A stretch of DNA of 64,000 bases from Pseudomonas sp. GM49 (lineage in GTDB: Bacteria > Pseudomonadota > Gammaproteobacteria > Pseudomonadales > Pseudomonadaceae), in the NCBI RefSeq assembly GCF_000282355.1, contig NZ_AKJL01000073.1:1-64000 (forward strand), in the 5' to 3' direction. The position numbers were made by a program, and so were the translations under genes. Positions 28,749 to 37,144 of the stretch are shown piece after piece. How positions within the stretch are numbered: position 1 is the stretch's first letter; each line of letters opens with the position of its first letter. Below the pieces are notes generated by a model that saw only the letters and a program-made list of their open reading frames with translations, had not been told where the DNA came from and did no database searches.

Positions 28749-29771
28749 CTACTTAGGCGCAAGCTCCCTCAGGTGGCGTGCGACTGCAATCCATGCACCG
28801 ATATACCCCAACAGCACCGCGCCAAGCAAGAGAGACAGACCGTCGGCAACTGGCACTCCAGCCAGAGCAAAATCACTGCCGTACAATCCGGCCAGCCCCA
28901 CCACCGCGTCATTCAGCCAGTCAAGACCGAACGCCAGTACGCCCCAGGACAGAATCCCCGCACCGAAGCCATACAGCGCACCCATATATAGAAAGGGCCT
29001 GCGTACATAGCTGTCAGTGCCGCCGACCAGTTTAATCACTTCTATCTCTGTGCGGCGGTTTTCAATATGAAGACGAATGGTATTGCCTATCACCAAAAGT
29101 AATGCAGAAACCAGAAGCACGGTCAGACCGAAGACAAAACGGTCACCCAGCTTGAGGATGGCTGCCAGGCGCTCGACCCAGACTAAATCAAGTTGTGCCT
29201 GTTGTACCTTCGGCAGCTCGGATAGTTTTTGTCTTAATGCTTCAAGGGCCGGCTTGTCGACTTCGGTCGGCGTCACCAGCACCACGCCCGGCAGCGGATT
29301 CTCCGGCAATTCCTTGAGCGCCTCGCCCAGACCGGACTGTTGCTGGAACTCTTCCAGCGCCTGCTCCCGGCCCACATATTCGGCATCGGCCACGCCAGGC
29401 ATGCCCTTGATCTGATCGCGCAGCGCTTCGCTTTCGACCGGCTTGGCCTCAAGGTCCAGATACAGGGAAATCTGCGCTGCGCGCTGCCAGGAACCGCCCA
29501 GACGCTCGACGTTACTTAGCAAAAGTGACAGCCCCATGGGCAAACTCAGGGCCACCGCCATCACCATGCAGGTGAAGAAACTGCCGATGGGCTGCTTGCC
29601 CAGGCGGCGCAGGCTGTCCACCAGGCTGGCGCGATGGCTTTCGATCCAGGCGCGGAACAACGTGGCGAAGTCCGGCCCGTCGTCATCGTCGCGCTTTTTC
29701 TTTTGCGGTTGCGGATCGGCGGCTTTCGGGGCCACTCGCTCGGAAACCTTGGGGCTACGTGTTGCACTCAT
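28749..29771 (-). CDS. ftsX: Cell-division protein FtsX
   Basis: Membrane subunit of the FtsEX ABC complex, which activates septal cell-wall hydrolases. It has 340 residues. A charged N-terminal cytoplasmic region (PQPQKKKRDDDDG) is followed by a first helix near FTCMVMAVALSLPMGLSLLL, a periplasmic loop and three C-terminal helices. The ATG overlaps the ftsE stop by 4 bases. Confidence 0.95.
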   Translation of the reverse strand: MSATRSPKVSERVAPKAADPQPQKKKRDDDDGPDFATLFRAWIESHRASLVDSLRRLGKQPIGSFFTCMVMAVALSLPMGLSLLLSNVERLGGSWQRAAQISLYLDLEAKPVESEALRDQIKGMPGVADAEYVGREQALEEFQQQSGLGEALKELPENPLPGVVLVTPTEVDKPALEALRQKLSELPKVQQAQLDLVWVERLAAILKLGDRFVFGLTVLLVSALLLVIGNTIRLHIENRRTEIEVIKLVGGTDSYVRRPFLYMGALYGFGAGILSWGVLAFGLDWLNDAVVGLAGLYGSDFALAGVPVADGLSLLLGAVLLGYIGAWIAVARHLRELAPK

Positions 29772-30439
29772 ACGGCCGCCTCCCCGTCACCGATCAATCG
29801 ACCACGTTGCAGCGTCAGCATGCGATGGCGCATGCGGGCGATCAGGGCCAGGTCGTGACTGGCGATCAGCACGCTGGTACCCAGACGATTGATATCTTCG
29901 AACACACCCATGATTTCGGCGGCCAGACGCGGGTCGAGGTTACCGGTCGGTTCGTCCGCCAGCAGCAAGGCCGGGCGATGGACGATGGCGCGGGCGATGC
30001 CGACGCGCTGCTGCTGACCGGTGGACAGGTCGCCCGGGTACAGATCGGTTTTATCCGACAGCGCCACGCGCTCCAGTGCCGAGTCCACGCGCTTGGCGAT
30101 CTCGGCCTTGGACAGACCCAGGATCTGCAAAGGCAACGCAACGTTATTGAACACCGTGCGATCGAACAGCAACTGGTGATTCTGGAACACCACGCCGATC
30201 TGCCGACGCAAGAAAGGAATCTGCGCGTTGCTGATGGTGCTCAGGTCTTGCCCGGCGAGCAGCAACTTGCCGCTGGTCGGACGCTCCATCGCCAGCAACA
30301 GGCGCAATAGCGTGGATTTACCGGCGCCGGAATGGCCGGTGACAAACAAGAACTCGCCACGACGGACTCGAAAGCTCAGCTCATGCAAGCCGACGTGACC
30401 GTTCGGGTAGCGTTTACCGACCTGTTCGAAACGAATCAT
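29768..30439 (-). CDS. ftsE: Cell-division ATP-binding protein FtsE
   Basis: ATPase of FtsEX. It has 223 residues. Walker A is GHSGAGKSTLLRLLL, the signature LSTGQQQRVGIARAI, and Walker B LLLADEPTGNLD. It overlaps both ftsY and ftsX by 4 bases, giving the standard ftsY-ftsE-ftsX operon. Confidence 0.97.
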   Translation of the reverse strand: MIRFEQVGKRYPNGHVGLHELSFRVRRGEFLFVTGHSGAGKSTLLRLLLAMERPTSGKLLLAGQDLSTISNAQIPFLRRQIGVVFQNHQLLFDRTVFNNVALPLQILGLSKAEIAKRVDSALERVALSDKTDLYPGDLSTGQQQRVGIARAIVHRPALLLADEPTGNLDPRLAAEIMGVFEDINRLGTSVLIASHDLALIARMRHRMLTLQRGRLIGDGEAAV

Positions 30440-31893
30440 GAACGCTCCCGCTCGGCAAACAATGCCTGGACAAAGGGTTCTGCTTCAAAGGTACGCAAAT
30501 CGTCGATGCCTTCGCCAACACCGATGTAGCGGATCGGCAAGCCAAACTGCTTGGCCAGGGCGAAAATCACCCCGCCCTTGGCGGTGCCGTCGAGTTTAGT
30601 CAAAGCCAGGCCGGTCAATTCGACGGTCTGGTTGAATTGTTTCGCCTGGTTGATGGCGTTCTGGCCGGTACCGGCATCGAGGACCAGCAACACTTCGTGC
30701 GGCGCGTCGGCATCGAGCTTGCCGATCACCCGGCGAACCTTTTTCAACTCTTCCATCAGGTTGTCTTTGGTGTGCAGGCGACCGGCGGTGTCGGCGATCA
30801 GCACATCGATGCCACGGGCCTTGGCGGCCTGCACGGCGTCGAAAATTACCGAGGCCGAGTCGGCGCCAGTGTGCTGCGCGATCACCGGAATCTTGTTGCG
30901 CTCGCCCCAGACCTGCAATTGCTCCACCGCCGCGGCGCGGAAGGTGTCGCCAGCGGCCAGCATGACTTTCTTGCCTTCCAGCTGCAGTTTCTTGGCCAGC
31001 TTGCCGATGGTGGTGGTCTTACCGGCACCGTTGACGCCAACGACCAGAATCACGAACGGCTTGTTCTGTGAGGAGACTTTCAGCGGCTGCTCGACAGGCT
31101 TGAGCATGGCGGCCAGCTCGGCCTGCAGGGATTTGTACAGGGCATCGGCGTCGGCCAGCTCTTTGCGCGCAACCTTCTGCGTCAGACGCTGAATGATCAC
31201 CGACGTGGCCTCGACACCCACGTCGGCGGTCAGCAAACGGGTTTCGAGGTCTTCGAGCAGTTCGTCATCGATGACCTTTTTGCCCAGAAACAGGCTGGCC
31301 ATGCCTTCGCCAATACTGGCGCTGGTCTTGGACAGACCCTGCTTGAGGCGGGCGAAGAAACCGGCTTTGGTTTCTTCGGTGCGTACAGGCTCGACCGGGG
31401 CAACCGGTTCGGTTACAACCGATACAGGCGCAGGCGCAGCCACAACGACTAGCGCCACAACCGGCTCGACCACAAGTGCATGAACCGGCGCAGGCGCAAA
31501 CGCAGCCGGGGCCGGGGCCGGGGCCGGGGCCGGAATCGGCGGGGTCACGTGGGGCGCCAGATCATCTTCGACCAGCGCCACGGGCTCTTCTGCCACGGGC
31601 AAGGTCAGCCATGGCTCGGCAGTCGGTGTCAGCGGCGCTTCGATGATTTCGTTGGCTGGCTCGACGACAGTCTCGGCCTGCGGTTGCAATACCGGTTCGG
31701 CGACCGGCAGAACAACCGGCGCGGGCGCGTCTATTACTGGGGCCGGAGCCGGAGCCGGAGCTGGCGCAGGTTCAGGAACGGGTTGTGGCTGTTCGACGAC
31801 GGGTTCCTGCGGCTTTTTGCGCAGCCATCCGAACAGGCTTTTCTTCTCGCCAGCCGCAGCTGGGGTCTTCTTGTCGTCGTTGGAACCAAACAT
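30436..31893 (-). CDS. ftsY: Signal recognition particle receptor FtsY
   Basis: GTPase that docks SRP-ribosome complexes to the membrane. It has 485 residues. A long acidic, Pro/Ala/Val-rich A domain (about residues 30-160) precedes the N domain (GLSKTSASIGEGM) and the G domain with GVNGAGKTTTIGKLA, DTAGRLHTK and LTKLDGTAKGG. The A domain is encoded partly by hexanucleotide GGGGCC-type tandem repeats (31505-31533 and 31740-31765), so its length may vary between strains. Confidence 0.96.
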   Translation of the reverse strand: MFGSNDDKKTPAAAGEKKSLFGWLRKKPQEPVVEQPQPVPEPAPAPAPAPAPVIDAPAPVVLPVAEPVLQPQAETVVEPANEIIEAPLTPTAEPWLTLPVAEEPVALVEDDLAPHVTPPIPAPAPAPAPAAFAPAPVHALVVEPVVALVVVAAPAPVSVVTEPVAPVEPVRTEETKAGFFARLKQGLSKTSASIGEGMASLFLGKKVIDDELLEDLETRLLTADVGVEATSVIIQRLTQKVARKELADADALYKSLQAELAAMLKPVEQPLKVSSQNKPFVILVVGVNGAGKTTTIGKLAKKLQLEGKKVMLAAGDTFRAAAVEQLQVWGERNKIPVIAQHTGADSASVIFDAVQAAKARGIDVLIADTAGRLHTKDNLMEELKKVRRVIGKLDADAPHEVLLVLDAGTGQNAINQAKQFNQTVELTGLALTKLDGTAKGGVIFALAKQFGLPIRYIGVGEGIDDLRTFEAEPFVQALFAERERS

Positions 31894-32236
31894 GGAGGAC
31901 GGCTATCTCACGGTAGCGACGCGCCAATGGCGCCTCGGCAAATAAAAATTCGATGCAGAACAGACTGCGATTGACGCAGCTTGTTCACGCGCAACATTTT
32001 GTCGAGGTGAACAACGCCACCTCAAGGAAACGATTTCACACGGGACAGATGCGGCAAAATCGGCGAAAAAGCGGAGTTTAGCTGATAAATATCCACACTC
32101 CGTCGCAAACCCATACAACCTGATCAAACATGAGTGCCTGATAGGCGTGGCCGCCAGTAAAACGGATCAGTATCCTAGCACCCTCTCGCCCGCTGACGCT
32201 AAGAACAAGCGGGCAGCCCCAAAGGTTTAAAAACGA
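31894..32236. promoter_or_regulatory. Divergent promoter region ftsY / M16 pair, with leader hairpin
   Basis: 343 bp with no gene. A -10-like TATCCT lies at 32171-32176. Just downstream is a perfect 7-bp inverted repeat, GCCCGCT (32188-32194) / AGCGGGC (32208-32214), that would sit in the 5' UTR of the protease mRNA. I see no clear -35 box. Confidence 0.45.
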
Positions 32237-33592
32237 ATGAATGCTCTTGCCCGCCGCGCCGCAGGCCTGCTCCTCAGCACAGTTTTCCTGCCCCTTTCGG
32301 CCATGGCCGCCGACCCGCAACCTACCCACGAATTCACCCTCGACAACGGTCTGAAGGTGATCGTACGTGAAGACCACCGTGCGCCCGTGGTGGTTTCCCA
32401 GGTCTGGTACAAGGTCGGCAGCAGCTACGAGACGCCGGGTAACACCGGTCTGTCCCACGCCCTGGAACACATGATGTTCAAGGGTAGCGAGAAAGTCGGC
32501 CCCGGCGAAGCCTCGCTGATACTGCGCGACCTCGGCGCCGAAGAGAACGCATTCACCAGCGACGACTTCACCGCGTACTACCAGGTGCTGGCCCGCGATC
32601 GCCTGGGCGTAGCCTTCGAACTGGAGGCCGACCGCATGGCCAGCCTGCGCCTGCCGGCCGGCGAGTTCGCCAAGGAAATCGAGGTCATCAAGGAGGAACG
32701 TCGCCTGCGCACCGACGACAAGCCGATGTCCAAGGCCTACGAGCGCTTCAAGGCCATGGCCTACCCGGCCAGCGGCTATCACACGCCGACCATCGGCTGG
32801 ATGGCCGACCTTGAGCGGATGAAAGTCGAAGAACTGCGTCACTGGTACCAGACCTGGTACGTGCCGAACAACGCCACACTGGTAGTAGTTGGCGATGTCA
32901 CACCGGGCGAAGTCAAAACCCTGGCCCAGCGCTACTTTGGCCCGATCGCCAAGCGTGATGTGCCGGCCGCGAAAAAACCGCTGGAACTGGCCGAACCCGG
33001 CGAGCGCCAGATCACCCTGCATGTGCAAACCCAACTGCCAAGCCTGATGCTGGCCTTCAACGTACCGAGCATTGCCACCACCGAAGACAAACGCCTGGTC
33101 AATGCCCTGCGCCTGATCTCGGCGCTGCTCGATGGCGGCTACAGCGGACGCATCCCGACGCAACTGGAGCGCGGAGAAGAACTGGTGTCTGGCGGTTCGT
33201 CGAGTTATGACGCCTACACCCGTGGCGATAGCTTGTTTACCCTGTCGGCATCGCCAAACACACAGAAACACAAGACCATCGCCCAGGCGCAAGCCGGTTT
33301 GTGGAGGCTGCTCGACCAGCTGAAAACCACTGCACCAACCGCCGAAGAGCTGGAACGCGTACGCGCACAAGTCATTGCCGGCCTGGTCTACGAGCGCGAC
33401 TCGATCACCAGTCAGGCCACGGCCATCGGCCAACTGGAAACCGTTGGCCTGTCATGGCAGCTGATGGACACCGAACTGGCCGACCTGGAAAGCGTCACGC
33501 CGGAAGATATCCAGAAAGCCGCCAAGCTGTATTTCACCCGCGAACGTCTCAGCGTCGCCCATGTACTGCCTCTGGAGACGACTCATGAGTGA
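32237..33592 (+). CDS. M16 (pitrilysin) zinc metallopeptidase, catalytic subunit
   Basis: 451 residues with an apparent Sec signal peptide (AGLLLSTVFLPLSAMAADP), so periplasmic or envelope. The inverted zinc motif H74-x-x-E77-H78 (GLSHALEHMMFKGS) and the downstream Glu helix EIEVIKEERRLR are intact. It overlaps by 8 bp the gene for its non-catalytic partner. The pair plus rsmD is conserved next to ftsY across Pseudomonas (PA0372-PA0371-PA0370). The substrate is unknown. Confidence 0.92.
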   Translation: MNALARRAAGLLLSTVFLPLSAMAADPQPTHEFTLDNGLKVIVREDHRAPVVVSQVWYKVGSSYETPGNTGLSHALEHMMFKGSEKVGPGEASLILRDLGAEENAFTSDDFTAYYQVLARDRLGVAFELEADRMASLRLPAGEFAKEIEVIKEERRLRTDDKPMSKAYERFKAMAYPASGYHTPTIGWMADLERMKVEELRHWYQTWYVPNNATLVVVGDVTPGEVKTLAQRYFGPIAKRDVPAAKKPLELAEPGERQITLHVQTQLPSLMLAFNVPSIATTEDKRLVNALRLISALLDGGYSGRIPTQLERGEELVSGGSSSYDAYTRGDSLFTLSASPNTQKHKTIAQAQAGLWRLLDQLKTTAPTAEELERVRAQVIAGLVYERDSITSQATAIGQLETVGLSWQLMDTELADLESVTPEDIQKAAKLYFTRERLSVAHVLPLETTHE

Positions 33593-35075
33593 GCGTAAAC
33601 CCTCCCGCCTGGCCTTGATCGGCCTGGTCGCCGTCGCCATTATCGGTTCCGCCGCGTTCTATTTGTCGCGCCCTGGCCAAACCAATGCCAGCGAAGCCCT
33701 GGACAAGGCCAAGGCCAGCCAGAAACTGCAATCACTGACCGAACTCAACGGCAAGGCACCGGACCACCGCAAGCTGGACGTGCAGACCTGGAACACCGCC
33801 GAAGGCACCAAGGTGCTGTTTGTCGAAGCCCATGAGCTGCCGATGTTCGACATGCGCCTGATCTTCGCTGCCGGCAGCAGCCAGGACGGCGATGCACCGG
33901 GCGTGGCGGTGTTGACCAACGCCATGCTCAACGAAGGCGTGGCCGGCAAAGACGTCGGTGCCATTGCCCAGGGCTTCGAAGGCCTGGGTGCCGATTTCGG
34001 CAACGGCGCTTATAAGGACATGGCAATCGCTTCGCTGCGCAGCCTGAGTGCCAAGGACAAGCGCGAGCCGGCCCTGAAGCTGTTCGCCGAAGTCATCGGC
34101 AAGCCGACTTTCCCTGCAGATTCGCTGGCCCGCATCAAGAACCAGATGCTCGCCGGTTTCGAATACCAGAAACAGAACCCCGGCAAACTGGCCAGCCTGG
34201 AGCTGATGGACCGCTTGTACGGTGATCACCCGTACGCGCATTCCAGCGACGGCACGGCGAAAACCGTACCGGCGATTACCCTGGCGCAACTGCGTGCTTT
34301 CCACGAGAAAGCCTATGCGGCCGGCAATGTGGTGATCGCGCTGGTCGGTGACCTGTCCCGCGCAGAAGCCGAGACGATTGCCGCACAGGTTTCCGGCGCA
34401 CTGCCCAAAGGCCCGGCCTTGCCGAAAATCGCACAACCTGTCGAACCCAAGGCCAGCGTCGGCCATATCGAGTTCCCGTCCAAACAGACCAACCTGATGC
34501 TCGCGCAACTGGGCATCGACCGTGACGATCCGGACTACGCCGCGTTATCCATGGGTAACCAGATCCTCGGTGGTGGCGGCTTCGGCACCCGGTTGATGAG
34601 TGAAGTGCGCGAGAAGCGCGGTCTGACTTACGGCGTGTATTCGGGCTTTACCCCGATGCAGGTACGCGGTCCGTTCATGATCAACCTGCAAACCCGCGCC
34701 GAGATGAGCGAAGGCACCCTTAAACTGGTGCAGGACGTGCTCGCCGACTACCTTAAAACCGGTCCGACCGAAAAAGAACTCGACGACGCCAAGCGCGAAC
34801 TGGCCGGCAGCTTCCCGCTGTCCACCGCCAGCAATGCCGATATCGTCGGCCAACTGGGCGCCATCGGTTTTTACAACTTGCCGTTGAGTCACCTGGAAGA
34901 CTTCATGCAACAGTCCCAGGCCTTGACCGTCGAGCAGGTCAAAGCCGCCATGAACAAACACCTGAGCACGGACAAAATGGTCATCGTCAGCGCTGGCCCG
35001 ACCGTGCCGCAAAAGCCGTTACCGGCCCCTACTGATAAACCTTCCGAGCAGCCGCTCGGGGTTCCGGAGCATTAA
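33585..35075 (+). CDS. M16 (pitrilysin) family protein, non-catalytic partner
   Basis: 496 residues with an N-terminal hydrophobic anchor (LALIGLVAVAIIGSAAFYLS). It has the M16 fold but no HxxEH; the equivalent place reads AMLNEGVAGKD. The C-terminal R/Y region REKRGLTYGVYS is kept, which in two-chain M16 enzymes helps bind substrate. The start at 33585 (MSERKPS) overlaps the upstream gene by 8 bp. Its stop overlaps the rsmD start (TAATG). Confidence 0.9.
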   Translation: MSERKPSRLALIGLVAVAIIGSAAFYLSRPGQTNASEALDKAKASQKLQSLTELNGKAPDHRKLDVQTWNTAEGTKVLFVEAHELPMFDMRLIFAAGSSQDGDAPGVAVLTNAMLNEGVAGKDVGAIAQGFEGLGADFGNGAYKDMAIASLRSLSAKDKREPALKLFAEVIGKPTFPADSLARIKNQMLAGFEYQKQNPGKLASLELMDRLYGDHPYAHSSDGTAKTVPAITLAQLRAFHEKAYAAGNVVIALVGDLSRAEAETIAAQVSGALPKGPALPKIAQPVEPKASVGHIEFPSKQTNLMLAQLGIDRDDPDYAALSMGNQILGGGGFGTRLMSEVREKRGLTYGVYSGFTPMQVRGPFMINLQTRAEMSEGTLKLVQDVLADYLKTGPTEKELDDAKRELAGSFPLSTASNADIVGQLGAIGFYNLPLSHLEDFMQQSQALTVEQVKAAMNKHLSTDKMVIVSAGPTVPQKPLPAPTDKPSEQPLGVPEH

Positions 35076-35671
35076 TGGCCAGTCCAAAAAAACCCGCCAA
35101 AAACGTCCACAACGGCGTGAACCAGCTGCGCATCATCGGCGGCGAGTGGCGCAGCCGCAAGTTGAGCTTCCCCGACGCCCCGGGCCTGCGCCCGACGCCA
35201 GACCGGGTGCGTGAAACCCTGTTCAACTGGCTCGCACCTTATGTGCCGGGCGCCAGGGTGCTCGACCCGTTTACCGGTAGCGGCGCGCTGTTCCTCGAAG
35301 CACTGTCCCGTGGCGCGGCCATGGGCCAGGCGCTCGACGCCAGCAACATCGCGGTGTCCAGCCTGAAGGAGCACCTGGGCACCCTGCGGTGCACCAACGG
35401 CCAGGTCCAGACCGCCGACGCCCTGCGCTATCTGGAAACCCAGACCGCAACGGCCTACGACCTGGTATTCCTCGACCCGCCGTTCAACCAGAACCTGCTG
35501 CCCGCCGTTTGCAAGTTGCTCGAAGAGCGCCAATGGCTGGCCGAAGATGCCTGGGTGTACACCGAAAGCGAGTCCGCACCTTCGACCCTGGGTCTGCCGG
35601 AGAACTGGCGCCTGCACCGGGAACAGAAATCCGGGCGCGTGTACTACTCGCTGTGGCAACGAAGCGCCTGA
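35075..35671 (+). CDS. rsmD: 16S rRNA (guanine-N2-)-methyltransferase RsmD
   Basis: Methylates G966 of 16S rRNA. It has 198 residues. N-terminal RIIGGEWRSRKL, then RPTPDRVRETLFNWL, SAM motif VLDPFTGSGALFLEAL and catalytic LVFLDPPFNQNLL are all typical. Translationally coupled to the upstream M16 partner (TAATG). Confidence 0.95.
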   Translation: MASPKKPAKNVHNGVNQLRIIGGEWRSRKLSFPDAPGLRPTPDRVRETLFNWLAPYVPGARVLDPFTGSGALFLEALSRGAAMGQALDASNIAVSSLKEHLGTLRCTNGQVQTADALRYLETQTATAYDLVFLDPPFNQNLLPAVCKLLEERQWLAEDAWVYTESESAPSTLGLPENWRLHREQKSGRVYYSLWQRSA

Positions 35672-35752
35672 CACTCCGGCGAGATGACGGCTCCCGAGTC
35701 GATTGCGGAGTGCACTACATAGTTACCGCCTGACACCTTTGCGGATGATCCA

Positions 35753-35784
35753 CAGTGGTTTGCGTAAATACCTGCAAACCACTG
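35753..35784 (+). promoter_or_regulatory. Perfect 11-bp hairpin in the leader of the second M16 pair
   Basis: CAGTGGTTTGC (35753-35763), a 10-nt loop, then GCAAACCACTG (35774-35784). The right arm runs straight into the GAGGA Shine-Dalgarno, 13 bases before the ATG at 35798. The shape fits a repressor operator or a translational switch. Confidence 0.65.
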
Positions 35785-35797
35785 AGGATGTACACGG

Positions 35798-37144
35798 ATG
35801 AACATCTCCCGCAGCACATTGGTGCTGTCCTTTATCGCCTGGTTGCCGCTCATGGCTGCCGCGGCATCACCTCCTGCAACACAAGAGTTCTCGCTGGATA
35901 ACGGTCTCAAGGTTGTCGTGCGCGAGGACCACCGCTCCCCCATCGTCACCGCCCAACTCTGGATAAAGGTCGGTTCAAGCTACGAACCGCCCGGCCAGTC
36001 GGGCCTGTCCCACGCCCTCGAACACATGGTGTACAAGGGCAGCAGCAAAGCCTGCGCCGGAGAATTCGCGGCGATATTGGAGAAGCTTGGCGCCAGTGAA
36101 AACGCTTTGACTGGCACGGACTACACAACCTTTTACCAGACATTGCCTTCCTCCCGGACAGGCGTCGCTTTCGAAATACTGGCCGACCTGATGAGTACGG
36201 CCGAGCTGGATGCACAGGACTTCGCCCTGGAGCTCAAGGTCATTCAGGAGGAGCGCCGGATGCGCGTTGATGATGAAATCGCCGCGTCGGCTCACGAACG
36301 ACTGAACAGCATCGCCTACCCGGCCAGCGGCAACCGCACCCCGACGTTTGGCTGGATGCACGACCTGCAGCGAATGAATGCCGTTCAATTGCAGCAGTGG
36401 TATCAGGCCTGGTACTCGCCGGACAATGCCACGCTGGTGGTCGTTGGCGATGTTGCGCCTGAGCGGATCAAGGCGCTGGCACAGCAGTACTTCGGCCACC
36501 TGCAGCGGCGTGTGACACCTGTGGCGCTTGCCCCCCTCGAGCTGGCTTCTGCCGGTGAACGATCGCTGACCCTGCACGAACCGGTGGCGTCCCCGCGCCT
36601 GATCATGAGCTTCAACGCGCCCAGCCTGGCCACGGCACTGGATCGTCGGACCGCCCATGCCCTGCGCTTGCTCAATATGTTACTGGCCGGATCCAGTAGC
36701 GCGCGGATCAAACAGCAACTGCAACTGGGCGAGGCGATATTCACTGAGGCCCACTCAGAGTACGACGCCTTCAATCGCGGCGATTCGTTGCTGACCATCA
36801 CCACACAACTCAATCCGGACAAACTCAACGACCCTGACGAAGCCCTCGCCCGTCTGTGGCAAGTGATCGAGTCACTGAAAAGCAAGGCACCGGAACCGGC
36901 AGAACTGGAGCGCGCGAAAAACCTCCTGATCGCTAACACGGTTTATGCGCAGGATGATCTGGAAAGGCAGGCTTACAACTTGGGCCTGCTGGAAACCATT
37001 GACCTGGACTGGCGGCTGGTCGATCAGGATACGGATGAGCTGAACAAGGTCACGCCCCTGGATATTCAACAGGTCGCGAAGACTTACCTGACGCGTGAGC
37101 GCCTGAGTACCGCGAAAATCTTGCCGGAGAAAAACAATGGATAA
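35798..37144 (+). CDS. Second M16 zinc metallopeptidase, catalytic subunit (paralogue)
   Basis: 448 residues, clearly paralogous to the gene at 32237. A signal peptide (LVLSFIAWLPLMAAAAS) is followed by H72-x-x-E75-H76 (GLSHALEHMVYKGS) and the Glu helix ELKVIQEERRMR, so all zinc ligands are present. Codon use is somewhat less biased than in the first pair. It overlaps its partner by 8 bp, exactly as in the first pair, which points to duplication of the whole two-gene unit. This pair is absent between rsmD and yheT in the P. aeruginosa order I know. Confidence 0.88.
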   Translation: MNISRSTLVLSFIAWLPLMAAAASPPATQEFSLDNGLKVVVREDHRSPIVTAQLWIKVGSSYEPPGQSGLSHALEHMVYKGSSKACAGEFAAILEKLGASENALTGTDYTTFYQTLPSSRTGVAFEILADLMSTAELDAQDFALELKVIQEERRMRVDDEIAASAHERLNSIAYPASGNRTPTFGWMHDLQRMNAVQLQQWYQAWYSPDNATLVVVGDVAPERIKALAQQYFGHLQRRVTPVALAPLELASAGERSLTLHEPVASPRLIMSFNAPSLATALDRRTAHALRLLNMLLAGSSSARIKQQLQLGEAIFTEAHSEYDAFNRGDSLLTITTQLNPDKLNDPDEALARLWQVIESLKSKAPEPAELERAKNLLIANTVYAQDDLERQAYNLGLLETIDLDWRLVDQDTDELNKVTPLDIQQVAKTYLTRERLSTAKILPEKNNG

